Part shown: positions 24,949-33,789 of the stretch, one piece after another | Position numbering within the stretch: the stretch's first letter is position 1 | Layout of the letters: each line of letters opens with the position of its first letter | From: Corynebacterium glyciniphilum AJ 3170 | GTDB lineage: Bacteria; Actinomycetota; Actinomycetes; Mycobacteriales; Mycobacteriaceae | Assembly: GCF_007673095.1 (NCBI RefSeq) | Contig: NZ_VDYZ01000008.1 | Location: 62,001 to 126,000, forward strand | DNA: 64,000 nucleotides | Direction: 5' to 3' | Program-made: the position numbers and the translations under genes | Notes under the pieces: model-generated | Told to the model about the DNA's origin: nothing | Databases searched by the model: none | What the model saw: the letters and a program-made list of their open reading frames with translations, nothing else

Positions 24949-25502
24949 GCCTCGTCCTCACCGCGCTCAGCGCCGGACACGAAACCCCGTAACCGCACCT
25001 GGTTGATGGCGTCCAGGTTGTCGACGACGACCGGCCACTCCTCCTCCGGCTCGTGGGCGAGTCGCTCGACGAGGTTGTCGAGGATCTGCCGGCTGTCCCG
25101 TCCGGCTGCCCGGACCAGGAAGTTCCACCCGAACTTGTCCCGGTAGGTGGGCTGCAGGTTCCGGACCGCCTGCAGCTCCCCTCCGGCTGACCCCTGTTCC
25201 GTGGCTGCCGTCTGCTCGGCGGCGGACAGGCTCCCTGCGGTGACCGCACCCCCGATGGGCGGGTGGGCGTTGACCGACTCCAGGATCTCCGCCTCGTCCT
25301 GTTCCTGGAGCAGGACCGATGCTGTGGCACACAGGGCGTCGACGGTGGCGAACGGTCGGACGTCGACGAGGGCTGCCGCAAGTGTCCTGCTGGCGAAGAG
25401 TTCCGCCAGCCGGTCGACGAGCGCTGCGGTGTCGACGGCCGCCACCCGGTTGAACTCCTCAACCGTGACGGTCGCGGGGATCGGTGTCACTGGTGTTGTC
25501 AT
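24945..25502 (-). CDS. uraD: OHCU decarboxylase
   Basis: A 185-residue helical enzyme producing S-allantoin from OHCU. The catalytic His is in VNAHPPIGG near residue 80, and KFGWNFLVRAAGRDSRQIL near residue 125 is the family signature. It is first of four minus-strand genes. A small palindrome GACACAGTGTC lies a few bases before the start, where a regulator could bind; no ribosome-binding site is obvious. Its product feeds allB and alc at 14642-17253 on the other strand. Confidence 0.93.
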   Translation of the reverse strand: MTTPVTPIPATVTVEEFNRVAAVDTAALVDRLAELFASRTLAAALVDVRPFATVDALCATASVLLQEQDEAEILESVNAHPPIGGAVTAGSLSAAEQTAATEQGSAGGELQAVRNLQPTYRDKFGWNFLVRAAGRDSRQILDNLVERLAHEPEEEWPVVVDNLDAINQVRLRGFVSGAERGEDEA

Positions 25503-25531
25503 GGGACACAGTGTCGACGCCCCCTGTTTCC

Positions 25532-25557
25532 CCCGGGTTACCCGGGAATTACCCGGG
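25532..25557. repeat. Three CCCGGG motifs at short spacing before uraD
   Basis: CCCGGG occurs at 25532-25537, 25541-25546 and 25552-25557, the last two each preceded by TTA. They lie in the 76-base gap between the HAD gene stop and the uraD start. They can pair with each other as alternative short hairpins. A terminator or operator role is possible but unproven. Confidence 0.4.
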
Positions 25558-25578
25558 CGAGAAGTTCGGGTCCCGCGG

Positions 25579-26283
25579 TCACCTCTGCCGCGGCACCTGG
25601 TCCAGCTCGGGAACGTCGGCGAGGCTGTCGAGGATCAGTGAATGGGGTTGCGCCGCCAGGGTCTCCCTCGGCACGGACCCCGTGAGTACACCGATGCCGC
25701 GGACCCCGGCGTTCGCCGCCGCCTGCAGGTCGGCAACCGTGTCCCCCACGGAGACGACCTCGTCCACCGAGGTCACGCCGGTCAACTCCATGGCGTGGTG
25801 GATCAGGTACGGGGCCGGACGGCCTGCGGCCACCGTGTCCGAGGTGACCAGCGCATCCACCACGAAGCGGGCTCCGCTCTCCCCGCTCGTGCCCGCCACG
25901 GCCCACCCGCACGCCTCCAGGACCGTATCGGCGATGGACCGTTGGAAGCCGGTGGTCAGCGCGATCCGGCCCCCCTCCGCACGCAGCCGTGACAGGGCGT
26001 CCTCAACCCCCTCGACGGGCCGCGGTGGCTGGTCAGCGTACGCATGACGGAGCCCGTCCATGAAGTCGGCGAACGCCTCGGCGACCTCACCGTCGGAGGT
26101 GTCGCGCCCGCCCGCGCTGAGCAGGGTGGCGATCGCCGACCTCTTCTCGGTCCCCTTGACCGCGTTGACCTGGTCGGACGTCACCTCCACACCGCGGTGT
26201 TCCACGCAGGCACGGAGTTGCCGGTAGACGATCCCGTCCTCGTTGACGGTGGTTCCTGCGATGTCGCAGACGATGAGAGTCAT
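25579..26283 (-). CDS. Phosphonatase-like HAD hydrolase
   Basis: A 234-residue HAD-superfamily hydrolase. The nucleophile Asp7 is in IVCDIAGTTVNEDG, the same DxAGTT form as phosphonoacetaldehyde hydrolase PhnX. Motif II Thr is in IALTTGFQRS near residue 110, and VVSVGDTVADLQAA near residue 175 is motif IV. A cap lysine pair (AVKGTEKRSA) sits where PhnX has its Schiff-base lysine. The family (TIGR03351-type) is repeatedly linked to the FAD oxidase found divergently here. C-P bond cleavage of an aldehyde product is the inferred role. It overlaps the GntR gene by ATGA. Confidence 0.8.
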   Translation of the reverse strand: MTLIVCDIAGTTVNEDGIVYRQLRACVEHRGVEVTSDQVNAVKGTEKRSAIATLLSAGGRDTSDGEVAEAFADFMDGLRHAYADQPPRPVEGVEDALSRLRAEGGRIALTTGFQRSIADTVLEACGWAVAGTSGESGARFVVDALVTSDTVAAGRPAPYLIHHAMELTGVTSVDEVVSVGDTVADLQAAANAGVRGIGVLTGSVPRETLAAQPHSLILDSLADVPELDQVPRQR

Positions 26284-27050
26284 GATGCTGTCCTGTCGGT
26301 GGTGGGGAACCGCGAGAGACCCGCAGCTCCGGAACGGGTGTTGACCACGGTGAAGGCCGCCCTGTCGGGCAGGTACCGGTCATCGGCGATCTCGAGCAGC
26401 TGGCCCCGCGGGTCGCTGGTACGGCGTTGCACCCGCAGCAGCGGGGCACCCGGCGCCACACCGAGCTGGTCGGCGTCGGCGTCCGGGGCACCGAGGGCGT
26501 CAATGCGGTTCTCCGCCCGGTACAGTTCCACGCCACGGCCGGTGAGGTGCTCGTAGATCGAGCCGGTGTCCGTGTCGAAGTCGAAGAGATGCCGTCCGAC
26601 CTCCGGCGGGAAGACTGCGCGTTCGAGCATCGCAGGCGTACCGTCCATGGTGCGCAGCCGCAGGACCTCGACGACGGAGGAACCGGGCTCCAGTCCGAAT
26701 GACGCGGTGGCCTCGTCCTCCCCGGGACGCCGTGCCAGTTCCAGGGTTCGTTGTCCCGGCACTGCCCCGATCGAGCGGCACCACTCGGTGAAGGAGAGCA
26801 GTGTCGTGAAGCTCTGTGAACTGGCGCGGGACTGCACGATCGAGCGACGGCCCTGCCCGCCGGACAACAGGCCCTCGTGCCGCAGTGCCGTGACGGCCTG
26901 CCGGACGGGGCTGCGTGACGAGTTGAACCGACGGCAGAGTTCAGCCTCACTGGGTATCGGGTCGCCGGGGCGTAGTTCACCGGAGGTGATCATGTCACGG
27001 AGATAGTCCTGGAGTTGTACGTGCAAGTTCGGAGCACGGTCGGAGTACAT
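26280..27050 (-). CDS. GntR-family regulator (HutC/PhnF-like, UTRA domain)
   Basis: 256 residues. The winged helix occupies residues 1-72, with PIPSEAELCRRFNSSRSPVR as recognition region, and a UTRA ligand domain covers the rest (EVLRLRTMDGTPAMLERAVF). It is first in a two-gene unit with the HAD hydrolase and divergent from the FAD oxidase/PhnDCE operon. The start ATG at 27050 is followed by the expected short leader to the HTH. It probably binds the ACTTGTAC/GTACAAGT palindrome at 27155-27170 and senses a phosphonate. Confidence 0.88.
   Translation of the reverse strand: MYSDRAPNLHVQLQDYLRDMITSGELRPGDPIPSEAELCRRFNSSRSPVRQAVTALRHEGLLSGGQGRRSIVQSRASSQSFTTLLSFTEWCRSIGAVPGQRTLELARRPGEDEATASFGLEPGSSVVEVLRLRTMDGTPAMLERAVFPPEVGRHLFDFDTDTGSIYEHLTGRGVELYRAENRIDALGAPDADADQLGVAPGAPLLRVQRRTSDPRGQLLEIADDRYLPDRAAFTVVNTRSGAAGLSRFPTTDRTAS
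27013..27028. promoter_or_regulatory. Second, imperfect copy of the GntR palindrome inside the gntR 5' end
   Basis: AGTTGTACGTGCAAGT differs from the perfect palindrome at 27155-27170 at two positions. It lies within codons 8-13 of gntR, with centres 142 bases apart. Two sites could let the regulator loop or autoregulate; coincidence is possible because it is coding sequence. Confidence 0.4.
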
Positions 27051-27154
27051 GGTCGTCGAGGTTAGCAGCATCCACCTGCATAATGTCCCCGTCAGCGGGA
27101 GAACCTGCGGGGAATAGGTCGTGAATGGACAGTGAACACGTGAACTGTTCATGA

Positions 27155-27170
27155 ACTTGTACGTACAAGT
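27155..27170. promoter_or_regulatory. Perfect 16-bp palindrome, GntR operator candidate
   Basis: ACTTGTAC followed by GTACAAGT is a perfect inverted repeat, placed 38 bases before the start of the FAD oxidase gene and 105 bases before gntR. A second palindrome, GTTCATGAAC, abuts it at 27147-27156. Position and symmetry fit control of the divergent phosphonate operons. Confidence 0.65.
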
Positions 27171-27207
27171 GTGGACAGGCCCCGCCCACCGCCCCACAAT
27201 GAAGACC

Positions 27208-28326
27208 ATGACCGACACAGCAGACCTCATCGTCGTCGGCGCCGGCATCCTCGGCCTGGCCACGGCCTGGAGAGCACACCGTCACGGACTCTCCGTCCAC
27301 GTCATCGACCGCGCCGACCGACCCGTCGGAGCATCCATCCAGAACTTCGGGCACGCCTGCTTCACCGCCCAGGCCGACGACCTCCAGGACCTCGGGGCCG
27401 TCTCCGCCGACGGCTGGGCCGCCGCCGCGGCCGACGCCGGCTTCCGGGCGACCCGTCCCGGCACCGTCCTGCCCGCCGTCACCCCGACAGAAATGCAGGT
27501 CCTCGAGGAGTTCCACGCCCACCGTGGTGACGACGTCCGACTCATCGACCGCGGTACCGTCCGCGGCCTCCTCGGCAATCCAGACCTCGACTGCGCAGGA
27601 GGCGCCCACCTGCCACGGGACATGCGCGTCAACCCCCGCGAGGCGGCGCCCGCGCTCGCCCGACACCTCGCGACCCGGGGCGTGCGCTTCAGCTGGCGGA
27701 CCTCCGTGCACGCCGTCGGGGATGGTGAAGCGTTCACCAGCCGCGGGGTGTTCCGCGCACCGCAGATCGTCGTCTGCCCCGGTGAACACCTCAACGACAC
27801 CCATCCCGGCCTCGTCACAGACCACGACATCCGTACCTGCACGCTCACCATGGCCCTCATCGACCGCCCCTCCGGCACACCGGATGACCTCGCGATGCTC
27901 ACCGGCACCTCCATGACCAGGTACGACGGAATCGCCGCGATGCCCTCGGTCGACGATCTCCGGCATGAACTCGTCGACCGTGAACCCGCCCTCACCGAGG
28001 CCATCGCCAACGTCATGGCCACCGCCGTTCCCGACGGGATCCTCGTCGGCGACTCCCACGACTACGACACCTCCCCCGACCCGTTCATCGACGCAGCACA
28101 GTCCGACCTGCTGCTCGACCGGACCACCCGCTACCTCGGCATCTCACGGCCCGTCGTGCGTCAACGCTGGAAGGGGCGGTACGCCGACTCCCCCTCGACG
28201 AACCTCGTCCTGCACCGGCCGGACGACCGCACCACCGTCGCCGTGGTCACCTCCGGCATCGGCATGACCCTCTCCTTCGGCATCGCCGACCTCATCCTCA
28301 CCGGGGCCGACGCCCCGGGGAAATAA
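27208..28326 (+). CDS. FAD-dependent oxidoreductase of aminophosphonate catabolism (TIGR03364-like)
   Basis: A 372-residue DAO-type flavoprotein beginning TADLIVVGAGILGLATAW (FAD Rossmann motif), with ASIQNFGHACFTAQ near residue 45 and a C-terminal RWKGRYADSP region. Members of this family occur beside phosphonatase-like HAD enzymes and PhnCDE transporters and are thought to oxidise an aminophosphonate to an aldehyde that the HAD enzyme then cleaves. An ATG at 27199 is also in frame; 27208 has the slightly better GAAG upstream. It is first in the operon with phnD, phnC and phnE. Confidence 0.78.
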   Translation: MTDTADLIVVGAGILGLATAWRAHRHGLSVHVIDRADRPVGASIQNFGHACFTAQADDLQDLGAVSADGWAAAAADAGFRATRPGTVLPAVTPTEMQVLEEFHAHRGDDVRLIDRGTVRGLLGNPDLDCAGGAHLPRDMRVNPREAAPALARHLATRGVRFSWRTSVHAVGDGEAFTSRGVFRAPQIVVCPGEHLNDTHPGLVTDHDIRTCTLTMALIDRPSGTPDDLAMLTGTSMTRYDGIAAMPSVDDLRHELVDREPALTEAIANVMATAVPDGILVGDSHDYDTSPDPFIDAAQSDLLLDRTTRYLGISRPVVRQRWKGRYADSPSTNLVLHRPDDRTTVAVVTSGIGMTLSFGIADLILTGADAPGK

Positions 28327-28350
28327 CCGCCCCCCGTGAAAGGCACCACC

Positions 28351-29271
28351 ATGCCGACCGTACGCCGCGCCACCGTCCCCGCAACTGTGCTCACTGTGCT
28401 CGCTGCCCTCTTCGCCACCACCGCCTGCGCCCCCGGCGGCCACGGGCCGTACGATCCCGTCTGCCCGAACGGCAAGATCGCCTTCGGCATCGAACCCTAC
28501 GAAGCCCCCGACAAACTCGAACCCGCCTACCAGGTCATAGCCGACGACCTCAGCGACACCCTCGACTGCGAGGTCGACGTCCAGATCGTCGAAGACTACT
28601 CGGCCGAGGTACTCGCCATGCGCAACGGCTCGCTCAACCTCGGCCAGTTCGGGCCCCTGGGGTACGTCTTCGCCGACCGCATCGCCGATGCCGAACCCAT
28701 CGTCTCCTTCGGGGACGCCGAAGGGAAGCTCTCCACCTACACCGCCGGAATCTGGGTGGCGAAAGACTCCCCCGTCCAGAGCATCGCAGATCTACGGGAT
28801 CGGCAACTCGCCCTCGGCGGAGTCGGCTCCACCTCCGGCGACGCCCTGCCCCGCATGGCCGTCTCTGAAGCCGGCCTCTCCGAGGACGACCTCACCATGG
28901 ACTACACCGGCGGGCACCCCGAGGCACTGCTCGCACTGAAGAACGGTGCCGTCGACGCCGCCCAGATCAACTCGCAGACGCTGACCAGCGCCACCGCCGA
29001 AGGCACCTTCAACCCCGACGACTTCCGCCGGATCTGGATATCCGACCCGATCCCCAACGACCCGATCACCATCCCCGGCGACGCCAACCCCGAGCTCAAG
29101 AAGAATCTCCGTGAAGCGCTCACCAGCCTCAGCCCGGAGACCGTCACCGAGGTCGCCGCCTTCCTCGACGTCGATCCTCCCGGCCCTCTCGTCACCGTCA
29201 CCAAGGACGACTACCGCTCGCTCTTCCACCTCGCCGATGAACTCGGCATGACCCCTGAGGACGTCGAATGA
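28351..29271 (+). CDS. phnD: Phosphonate ABC transporter substrate-binding lipoprotein
   Basis: A 306-residue PhnD-family protein. A signal peptide ends in a cysteine at TTACAPGG. The mature part opens KIAFGIEPYEAPDKLEPAYQ, and the family features are NLGQFGPLGYVFA near residue 95 and GGVGSTSGDALPRMA near residue 155, a variant of the usual SxSTSG phosphonate-binding loop. GAAAGG seven bases upstream favours this ATG over the GTG at 28336. The stop overlaps the phnC start by ATGA. Confidence 0.88.
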   Translation: MPTVRRATVPATVLTVLAALFATTACAPGGHGPYDPVCPNGKIAFGIEPYEAPDKLEPAYQVIADDLSDTLDCEVDVQIVEDYSAEVLAMRNGSLNLGQFGPLGYVFADRIADAEPIVSFGDAEGKLSTYTAGIWVAKDSPVQSIADLRDRQLALGGVGSTSGDALPRMAVSEAGLSEDDLTMDYTGGHPEALLALKNGAVDAAQINSQTLTSATAEGTFNPDDFRRIWISDPIPNDPITIPGDANPELKKNLREALTSLSPETVTEVAAFLDVDPPGPLVTVTKDDYRSLFHLADELGMTPEDVE

Positions 29272-30041
29272 CCGACCAGACAGCCGCCACCATGCCCCAT
29301 CCCACCGACTTCACCACCGAACGTCTCGTCCGTGTCACCCACATCTCCAAGTGCTTCGGTGACAACCACGTCCTGCACGACATCTCGCTGGACGCCCACC
29401 GCGGCGAAATGGTCGCCCTGCTCGGGGCGAACGGCAGCGGAAAGTCGACGGCCCTCCGCATCATGGCCGGCCTCGACACCCATGACCGCGGCGACGTCTC
29501 CGTCCCCGCAGGTGTCGGCACCGCGATGATCTTCCAAAAGGTGCACCTCGTCCCACGCCGGACCGTCCTGGACAACGTCTGTGCAGGCGGCCTCGCCCAC
29601 GTCCCCGGCTGGCGCAGCCTGACACCACTGACCTTCCCGACCTCACTCAAGGAGGAAGCGATGGGCTGCCTGGAGCGTGTCGGCCTCGCCGACCGTGCGC
29701 ACCACCGGGCAGGATCCCTGTCCGGTGGTCAGCAGCAACGCGTCGCCGTCGCCCGGGCACTGTGTCAACGCGCCTCGGTGATCCTCGCCGACGAACCGAC
29801 CTCGGCTCTCGACCCCACCGCCGCCCACCAGGTCATGGAACTGCTCCGTGACATCACCCGTGACGCGGACGTCGCCTGCATCGCGGTGGTCCATCAACCG
29901 GAACTCGCACTGAACTACTGCGACTCCGTCATCGGGCTGCACCAGGGACGGGTTGCGTTCAACCAACCGTCCACGCTGACCGATCTCGACACCATCTCAC
30001 GCCTATACACCACCGACGGGAAACCGGAGAACCAGCGATGA
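29268..30041 (+). CDS. phnC: Phosphonate ABC transporter ATP-binding protein
   Basis: A 257-residue ATPase with Walker A GANGSGKST, Q-loop MIFQKVHLVPRRTVLDNV, signature LSGGQQQR, Walker B VILADEP and switch VVHQPELAL. The long insert between Q-loop and signature (GGLAHVPGWRSL) is typical of PhnC. It is coupled by ATGA overlaps to phnD and phnE on either side. Confidence 0.9.
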   Translation: MTDQTAATMPHPTDFTTERLVRVTHISKCFGDNHVLHDISLDAHRGEMVALLGANGSGKSTALRIMAGLDTHDRGDVSVPAGVGTAMIFQKVHLVPRRTVLDNVCAGGLAHVPGWRSLTPLTFPTSLKEEAMGCLERVGLADRAHHRAGSLSGGQQQRVAVARALCQRASVILADEPTSALDPTAAHQVMELLRDITRDADVACIAVVHQPELALNYCDSVIGLHQGRVAFNQPSTLTDLDTISRLYTTDGKPENQR

Positions 30042-30859
30042 CCACCACAGCCCCTTCCCCCGTCACGTCCTCTCCCGTGCCCCGACAGGACAACACCCGC
30101 AGGAACATCGGCTGGGCAGTGGGGCTCCTCGCCCTGGTGGCCGTGCACTGGGTGGCGGTCAGCAGCACCGACTTCTACCTGGAACGGCTCGCCGCCGGCT
30201 GGTCGAATATCGTCAGCTTCTTCGCCGAAGCCGTCCCGCCGGACCTCGACTGGGACAACGTCATCCGGCCGGGACTGGACGGCCTGCTCACCACACTGTG
30301 GATCGGCCTGCTCGGCACGACATTCTCCGTCCCCTTCGCCGCGGTGCTCGCCATGGGAGCCGCCCGCACCGTGACGTCCAACAGGATCATCTACCAGGCG
30401 TGCCGCAGCATCCTGTCTTTCCTGCGCGCCGTACCCGACATCGTCTTCGCGCTGATCCTCGTCACCGCGGTAGGACTCGGCCCCTTCGCCGGGGTCATGG
30501 CGCTGATCCTCCACAACACCGGAGTGATGGGCAAACTCTGGGCCGAAGCTGTCGAAGACACCGACCAGGGTCCCCAGACCGCACTACGCACCGCCGGGGC
30601 GTCCCGCCTGCAGCAGATCACTCACGCCACAGTGCCGATGTCCTTGCCGCAGATCACCGGCCTCCTGCTCTACCGCTTCGACGTGAACGTCCGCAGTTCG
30701 CTGGTCCTCGGGCTCGTCGGCGCCGGCGGGATCGGGCTTCTGATCAACCGGTCGATCAAGACCTTCCAGTTCGACGAGATGTTCACGTACATCATCATGG
30801 TGCTCATTCTCGTCGTGCTCGTGGACCAGTTCTCCGCCTGGCTGCGCCGCCGGCTCTAG
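30038..30859 (+). CDS. phnE: Phosphonate ABC transporter permease
   Basis: A 273-residue permease with about six membrane segments. The PhnE-type sequence RSILSFLRAVPDIVFALIL follows the first core helices, and the cytoplasmic EAA loop is AVEDTDQGPQTALRTAGASR near residue 175. It is the last gene of the operon. The stop lies 30 bases before the 122-bp repeat that marks the left edge of the catabolic island. Confidence 0.9.
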   Translation: MTTTAPSPVTSSPVPRQDNTRRNIGWAVGLLALVAVHWVAVSSTDFYLERLAAGWSNIVSFFAEAVPPDLDWDNVIRPGLDGLLTTLWIGLLGTTFSVPFAAVLAMGAARTVTSNRIIYQACRSILSFLRAVPDIVFALILVTAVGLGPFAGVMALILHNTGVMGKLWAEAVEDTDQGPQTALRTAGASRLQQITHATVPMSLPQITGLLLYRFDVNVRSSLVLGLVGAGGIGLLINRSIKTFQFDEMFTYIIMVLILVVLVDQFSAWLRRRL

Positions 30860-30889
30860 GAGAGACTCAGACGCCGGCGCCGACGGTCT

Positions 30890-31011
30890 GGGGCGGTTTT
30901 CGAGTCTGACGGCGCTGAGTTGGCGAACTCAGCGTTACCAGACTCGGAAAAAGCCGGCGTTGCTCGCGCACGCCCCACGCGTACCTCAGTTCAGCGCGAT
31001 ATACCGCGCCT
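30890..31011. repeat. Left 122-bp direct repeat (gabD tail plus terminator), island boundary
   Basis: This copy aligns without gaps to 47520-47641, with 13 mismatches in 122 bases. On the minus strand it encodes ARYIALN-stop, the exact C-terminus of the gabD product at 47616-49079, after which homology stops. The rest is a hairpin: CGAGTCTG/CAGACTCG outer arms and CGCTGAGTT/AACTCAGCG inner arms, with flanking TTTT and AAAAA runs. It is a detached gabD 3' end, left where the island joins the phn operon. Confidence 0.92.
30899..30950. terminator. Bidirectional hairpin terminator after phnE, within the left repeat
   Basis: An inner nine-pair stem with a GGCG loop sits within outer CGAGTCTG/CAGACTCG arms, between phnE (plus strand) and the last island gene (minus strand). 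A TTTT run precedes it and an AAAAA run follows it, as in a two-way terminator. Confidence 0.7.
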
Positions 31012-31024
31012 GTCCAAGAGAGGA

Positions 31025-32002
31025 CTACTTCCCGGCCGTCCAGGCAAATTCAGAGGCATCATAGTCTTCACTGATGATGTCCTGGTCGATCATCAGATCG
31101 GCGATGTGCTGCAACGCCTCCTCATCCATCTCAGTGAAGAAGACCGGCATCGGTATGTCCTGAGCAGTCCCCTCATCCATCTTGGCGATAGACGGTATCC
31201 AGTCTCTCCAGGCCTGTTCATTCGCCAGAATGTCTTCATTCGCGTCATACAACGCACGTGCGAACGCCGACGCCGTCTTCGGGTTATCGCCTAGAAACTT
31301 CTTGCTGGAGACGATATTCGACGTGGCGATCTCATTGTTCGGGCCGTCGGTCAGGTCAATAATCTGACGCATGCCAGCACCCCACGCTGCGCTGAGGAAC
31401 GGCTCCGGCGAGTAGCCGACGTCAATCGCGCCAGACTGGACTCCGGTGAGCATCTCGGTGAAAGGAACCTCGATGAATGTGGGCTTCACGTCCAATCCCA
31501 GGGAATCTGCGAGCGCATTGAACGTCACGTCACCGGTATTGTTGGTGTTGTTGATACCGATCGTTTTTCCGTCCAGATCCTCAATGCCCTTGATATCTGA
31601 ATCCGAATCGACATACATTGCGATAGAGTTGTCAGCCGATCCACTCACAAGCGCCGCAGTCTCGATCGGCATGCCATTGTCGGTAGCACTCACGGTGTTG
31701 AACGTGGTCGACGTGGTGAAATCGAGCTCGCCGCTGGCAACCATCTGTGCCCCCACGGGCCCACCCTGCACAGCTTCGATGGAAACGTTGAGGCCCTCAT
31801 CCTCGAAGAACCCGTTCTCCTCGGCCCACCACAGCGTGGAGAAGTCGGCGAGCGGCAGCGCACCGACACTGATATCGGTCTGCTCGATACCGTTGGGGCC
31901 AGCGCCTCCCGTCGAGGAATCAGCTCCTCCTCCACATGCAGATGCGGTGATCAGAAGAGTCGCCGCGCCCATCGCACCGACCGCTCTCGTTGTCTTGAAC
32001 AT
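31025..32002 (-). CDS. NMT1/THI5-like ABC transporter substrate-binding lipoprotein
   Basis: A 325-residue periplasmic-type binding lipoprotein (signal peptide ending in the ITASACGG lipobox). The mature domain has WWAEENGFFEDEGLNVSIEA, then GGPVGAQMVASGELDFTTS, characteristic of SsuA/TauA/NMT1 proteins that bind sulfonates, aromatic acids or pyrimidine precursors. It is the last gene of the long island operon, 52 bases after the ATPase. AT content is clearly higher than in flanking genes. GGAGGA before the ATG at 32002 supports that start; the stop is only 14 bases from the left repeat. Confidence 0.88.
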   Translation of the reverse strand: MFKTTRAVGAMGAATLLITASACGGGADSSTGGAGPNGIEQTDISVGALPLADFSTLWWAEENGFFEDEGLNVSIEAVQGGPVGAQMVASGELDFTTSTTFNTVSATDNGMPIETAALVSGSADNSIAMYVDSDSDIKGIEDLDGKTIGINNTNNTGDVTFNALADSLGLDVKPTFIEVPFTEMLTGVQSGAIDVGYSPEPFLSAAWGAGMRQIIDLTDGPNNEIATSNIVSSKKFLGDNPKTASAFARALYDANEDILANEQAWRDWIPSIAKMDEGTAQDIPMPVFFTEMDEEALQHIADLMIDQDIISEDYDASEFAWTAGK

Positions 32003-32054
32003 TCTTCCTCCAAAGTCGATGCGACATACAGAAGACCGCAAGTCGCGAGTGTGA

Positions 32055-32870
32055 TCAGGTGTGACGAATCTCCGCCGCAGTAGCCGACGGGCGGAGCAGT
32101 GAAGTGACGCGTGCACGAATGTCGATGAACTCCTTCGAGGTCTTGGTGTTGAGATGATCCCGTGGGCGCTCCAGGCCGACGTCAATCACCTCCGCCACGA
32201 CGCTCGGCGGTTTCGACAACACCACGATCTGGTCCGCCAGGTAGACGCTCTCGTCGATATCGTGGGTGACGACCAGGACAGTGACCCCCAACCGGGCCTG
32301 GATGGTCATCAGCAGATCCTCCAGGTCAGCGCGGGTCTGCGCATCCACGGAGGCGTAGGGTTCATCCATCAACAGTAACTTCGGCTGTGAGGCGAGAGCG
32401 CGGGCTATTGCCACCCGCTGTTGCATGCCACCGGACATCTGCCACGGGTAAAGCTGTTCCTTTCCCGCGAGTCCGACGGCATCGATGCTCTCCCGGACCC
32501 TTCTGTTCCGCTCCTCGGCGGGCAGGCTGCGGATCGGGAACGCGATGTTCTTGTCGACGCGCATCCACGGGAACAAGGAACGCGAATAGTCCTGGAAAAC
32601 CATCGCCAGCCCCTCGGGGACCCCGTTGACCTGTTCTCCTTCGAAGACGGCGGTGCCCTCGCTGGGTTTCTCCAACCCGGAGATCATCCGCAACAGCGTG
32701 GATTTCCCACACCCGGACGGGCCGACGATCACCGTGATCTTGTGGGCGGGGACAGTGGCCGTAATCGACCGCACCGCGAGGTTATCTCCGTACTGTTTGG
32801 ACAGACCGTCCAGCTCAAGCTCCGGAGGAGCCAGGGCGGTCGTTGCCGTTGTAGCAGTTGTGTCAGTCAT
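32055..32870 (-). CDS. ABC transporter ATP-binding protein (SsuB/TauB/ThiZ-like)
   Basis: A 271-residue ATPase with Walker [11 protein letters not shown]-loop [14 protein letters not shown], signature MSGGMQQR, Walker B LLLMDEP and [13 protein letters not shown]. These are hallmarks of nitrate/sulfonate/bicarbonate-type importers. It overlaps the upstream permease by eight bases and precedes the binding protein. The substrate is most likely the compound degraded by the island enzymes. Confidence 0.9.
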   Translation of the reverse strand: MTDTTATTATTALAPPELELDGLSKQYGDNLAVRSITATVPAHKITVIVGPSGCGKSTLLRMISGLEKPSEGTAVFEGEQVNGVPEGLAMVFQDYSRSLFPWMRVDKNIAFPIRSLPAEERNRRVRESIDAVGLAGKEQLYPWQMSGGMQQRVAIARALASQPKLLLMDEPYASVDAQTRADLEDLLMTIQARLGVTVLVVTHDIDESVYLADQIVVLSKPPSVVAEVIDVGLERPRDHLNTKTSKEFIDIRARVTSLLRPSATAAEIRHT

Positions 32871-33789
32871 TTTGAGCAGTGACTCCTCTGTGCCACGCCA
32901 GGACGCGGCGTTCAATGGTCTTGAAGATGACGTTGAAGACCACACCGATGATGACGAGCATGATCAGTACGGCGAAGAAGGTTCCGAAATCGAAGTTGCG
33001 CTGAGACTGGATGAGCAGGAAGCCAAGCCCGTTCTCCGAACGCTGTAATTCCGAGATGATCATCATGATCAACGAGTAGGACATGGAGGTACGGATTCCG
33101 GCGAAGATCTTGGGTGCAGCACCGGGAAGGACGATGAAGATGAGCACCCGGTAAGCCGGGATACGAAAGACCTGTGCGGCTTGCGACCGTGCCTCTCCCA
33201 CCGCACCGACACCGTCAATGGTGTTGAGCAGAATCGGCCACACTACGGCGAATGCGATGAGGAAGATCTTTGGCGCGTCCCCGATGCCGAACAGCAGGAA
33301 GAACACTCCCAGGAGTGCAGGGGACGGCAAAGACCTCCCCAGGTGCACCAGCGGCTGGAACAGTCCGGTGAGGATCGTGGACATGCCCAGCGCCACACCG
33401 ACGACGATGCCGACGATGATCGCCAAGCCGAGTCCGATGAGCGCACGGTAGAGGCTTGGAAGAGTGTGGTCCACCACCGCGGTGCCTAGGATGAATTCGT
33501 TCCAGAATGTCTGGACCGCTTCGAAGGGGGTGGGGACGAAGAGCCCACTGGTCTCTCCCAGTGAAACTATCCACCAGGCGACGACAATGAGGACCGGCAC
33601 GCTGAGCCGTAGCAACACCGTTCGTCCCGCAGCTGCCGTCCGGGACCGAGGGCCGCCCGACGTCTGTGACTGCGGGGACGCTTCAGCCGGACTCCTCCGG
33701 CCGTCTGCGCGTCCCGGTGTCACCTCCATCGTTCCTGTCCCGACGTGTGGGTTCCCTGTCGTCCGAGGGGGCGTGTTGAGATCGGTCAT
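32863..33789 (-). CDS. ABC transporter permease (SsuC/TauC-like), second of two
   Basis: 308 residues with a 55-residue polar N-terminal extension and about six membrane helices. The cytoplasmic loop [20 protein letters not shown] corresponds to the EAA motif that meets the ATPase, and [20 protein letters not shown] is typical of the family. It forms a heterodimer candidate with the permease at 33786-34577, which it overlaps by four bases. Confidence 0.88.
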   Translation of the reverse strand: MTDLNTPPRTTGNPHVGTGTMEVTPGRADGRRSPAEASPQSQTSGGPRSRTAAAGRTVLLRLSVPVLIVVAWWIVSLGETSGLFVPTPFEAVQTFWNEFILGTAVVDHTLPSLYRALIGLGLAIIVGIVVGVALGMSTILTGLFQPLVHLGRSLPSPALLGVFFLLFGIGDAPKIFLIAFAVVWPILLNTIDGVGAVGEARSQAAQVFRIPAYRVLIFIVLPGAAPKIFAGIRTSMSYSLIMMIISELQRSENGLGFLLIQSQRNFDFGTFFAVLIMLVIIGVVFNVIFKTIERRVLAWHRGVTAQND

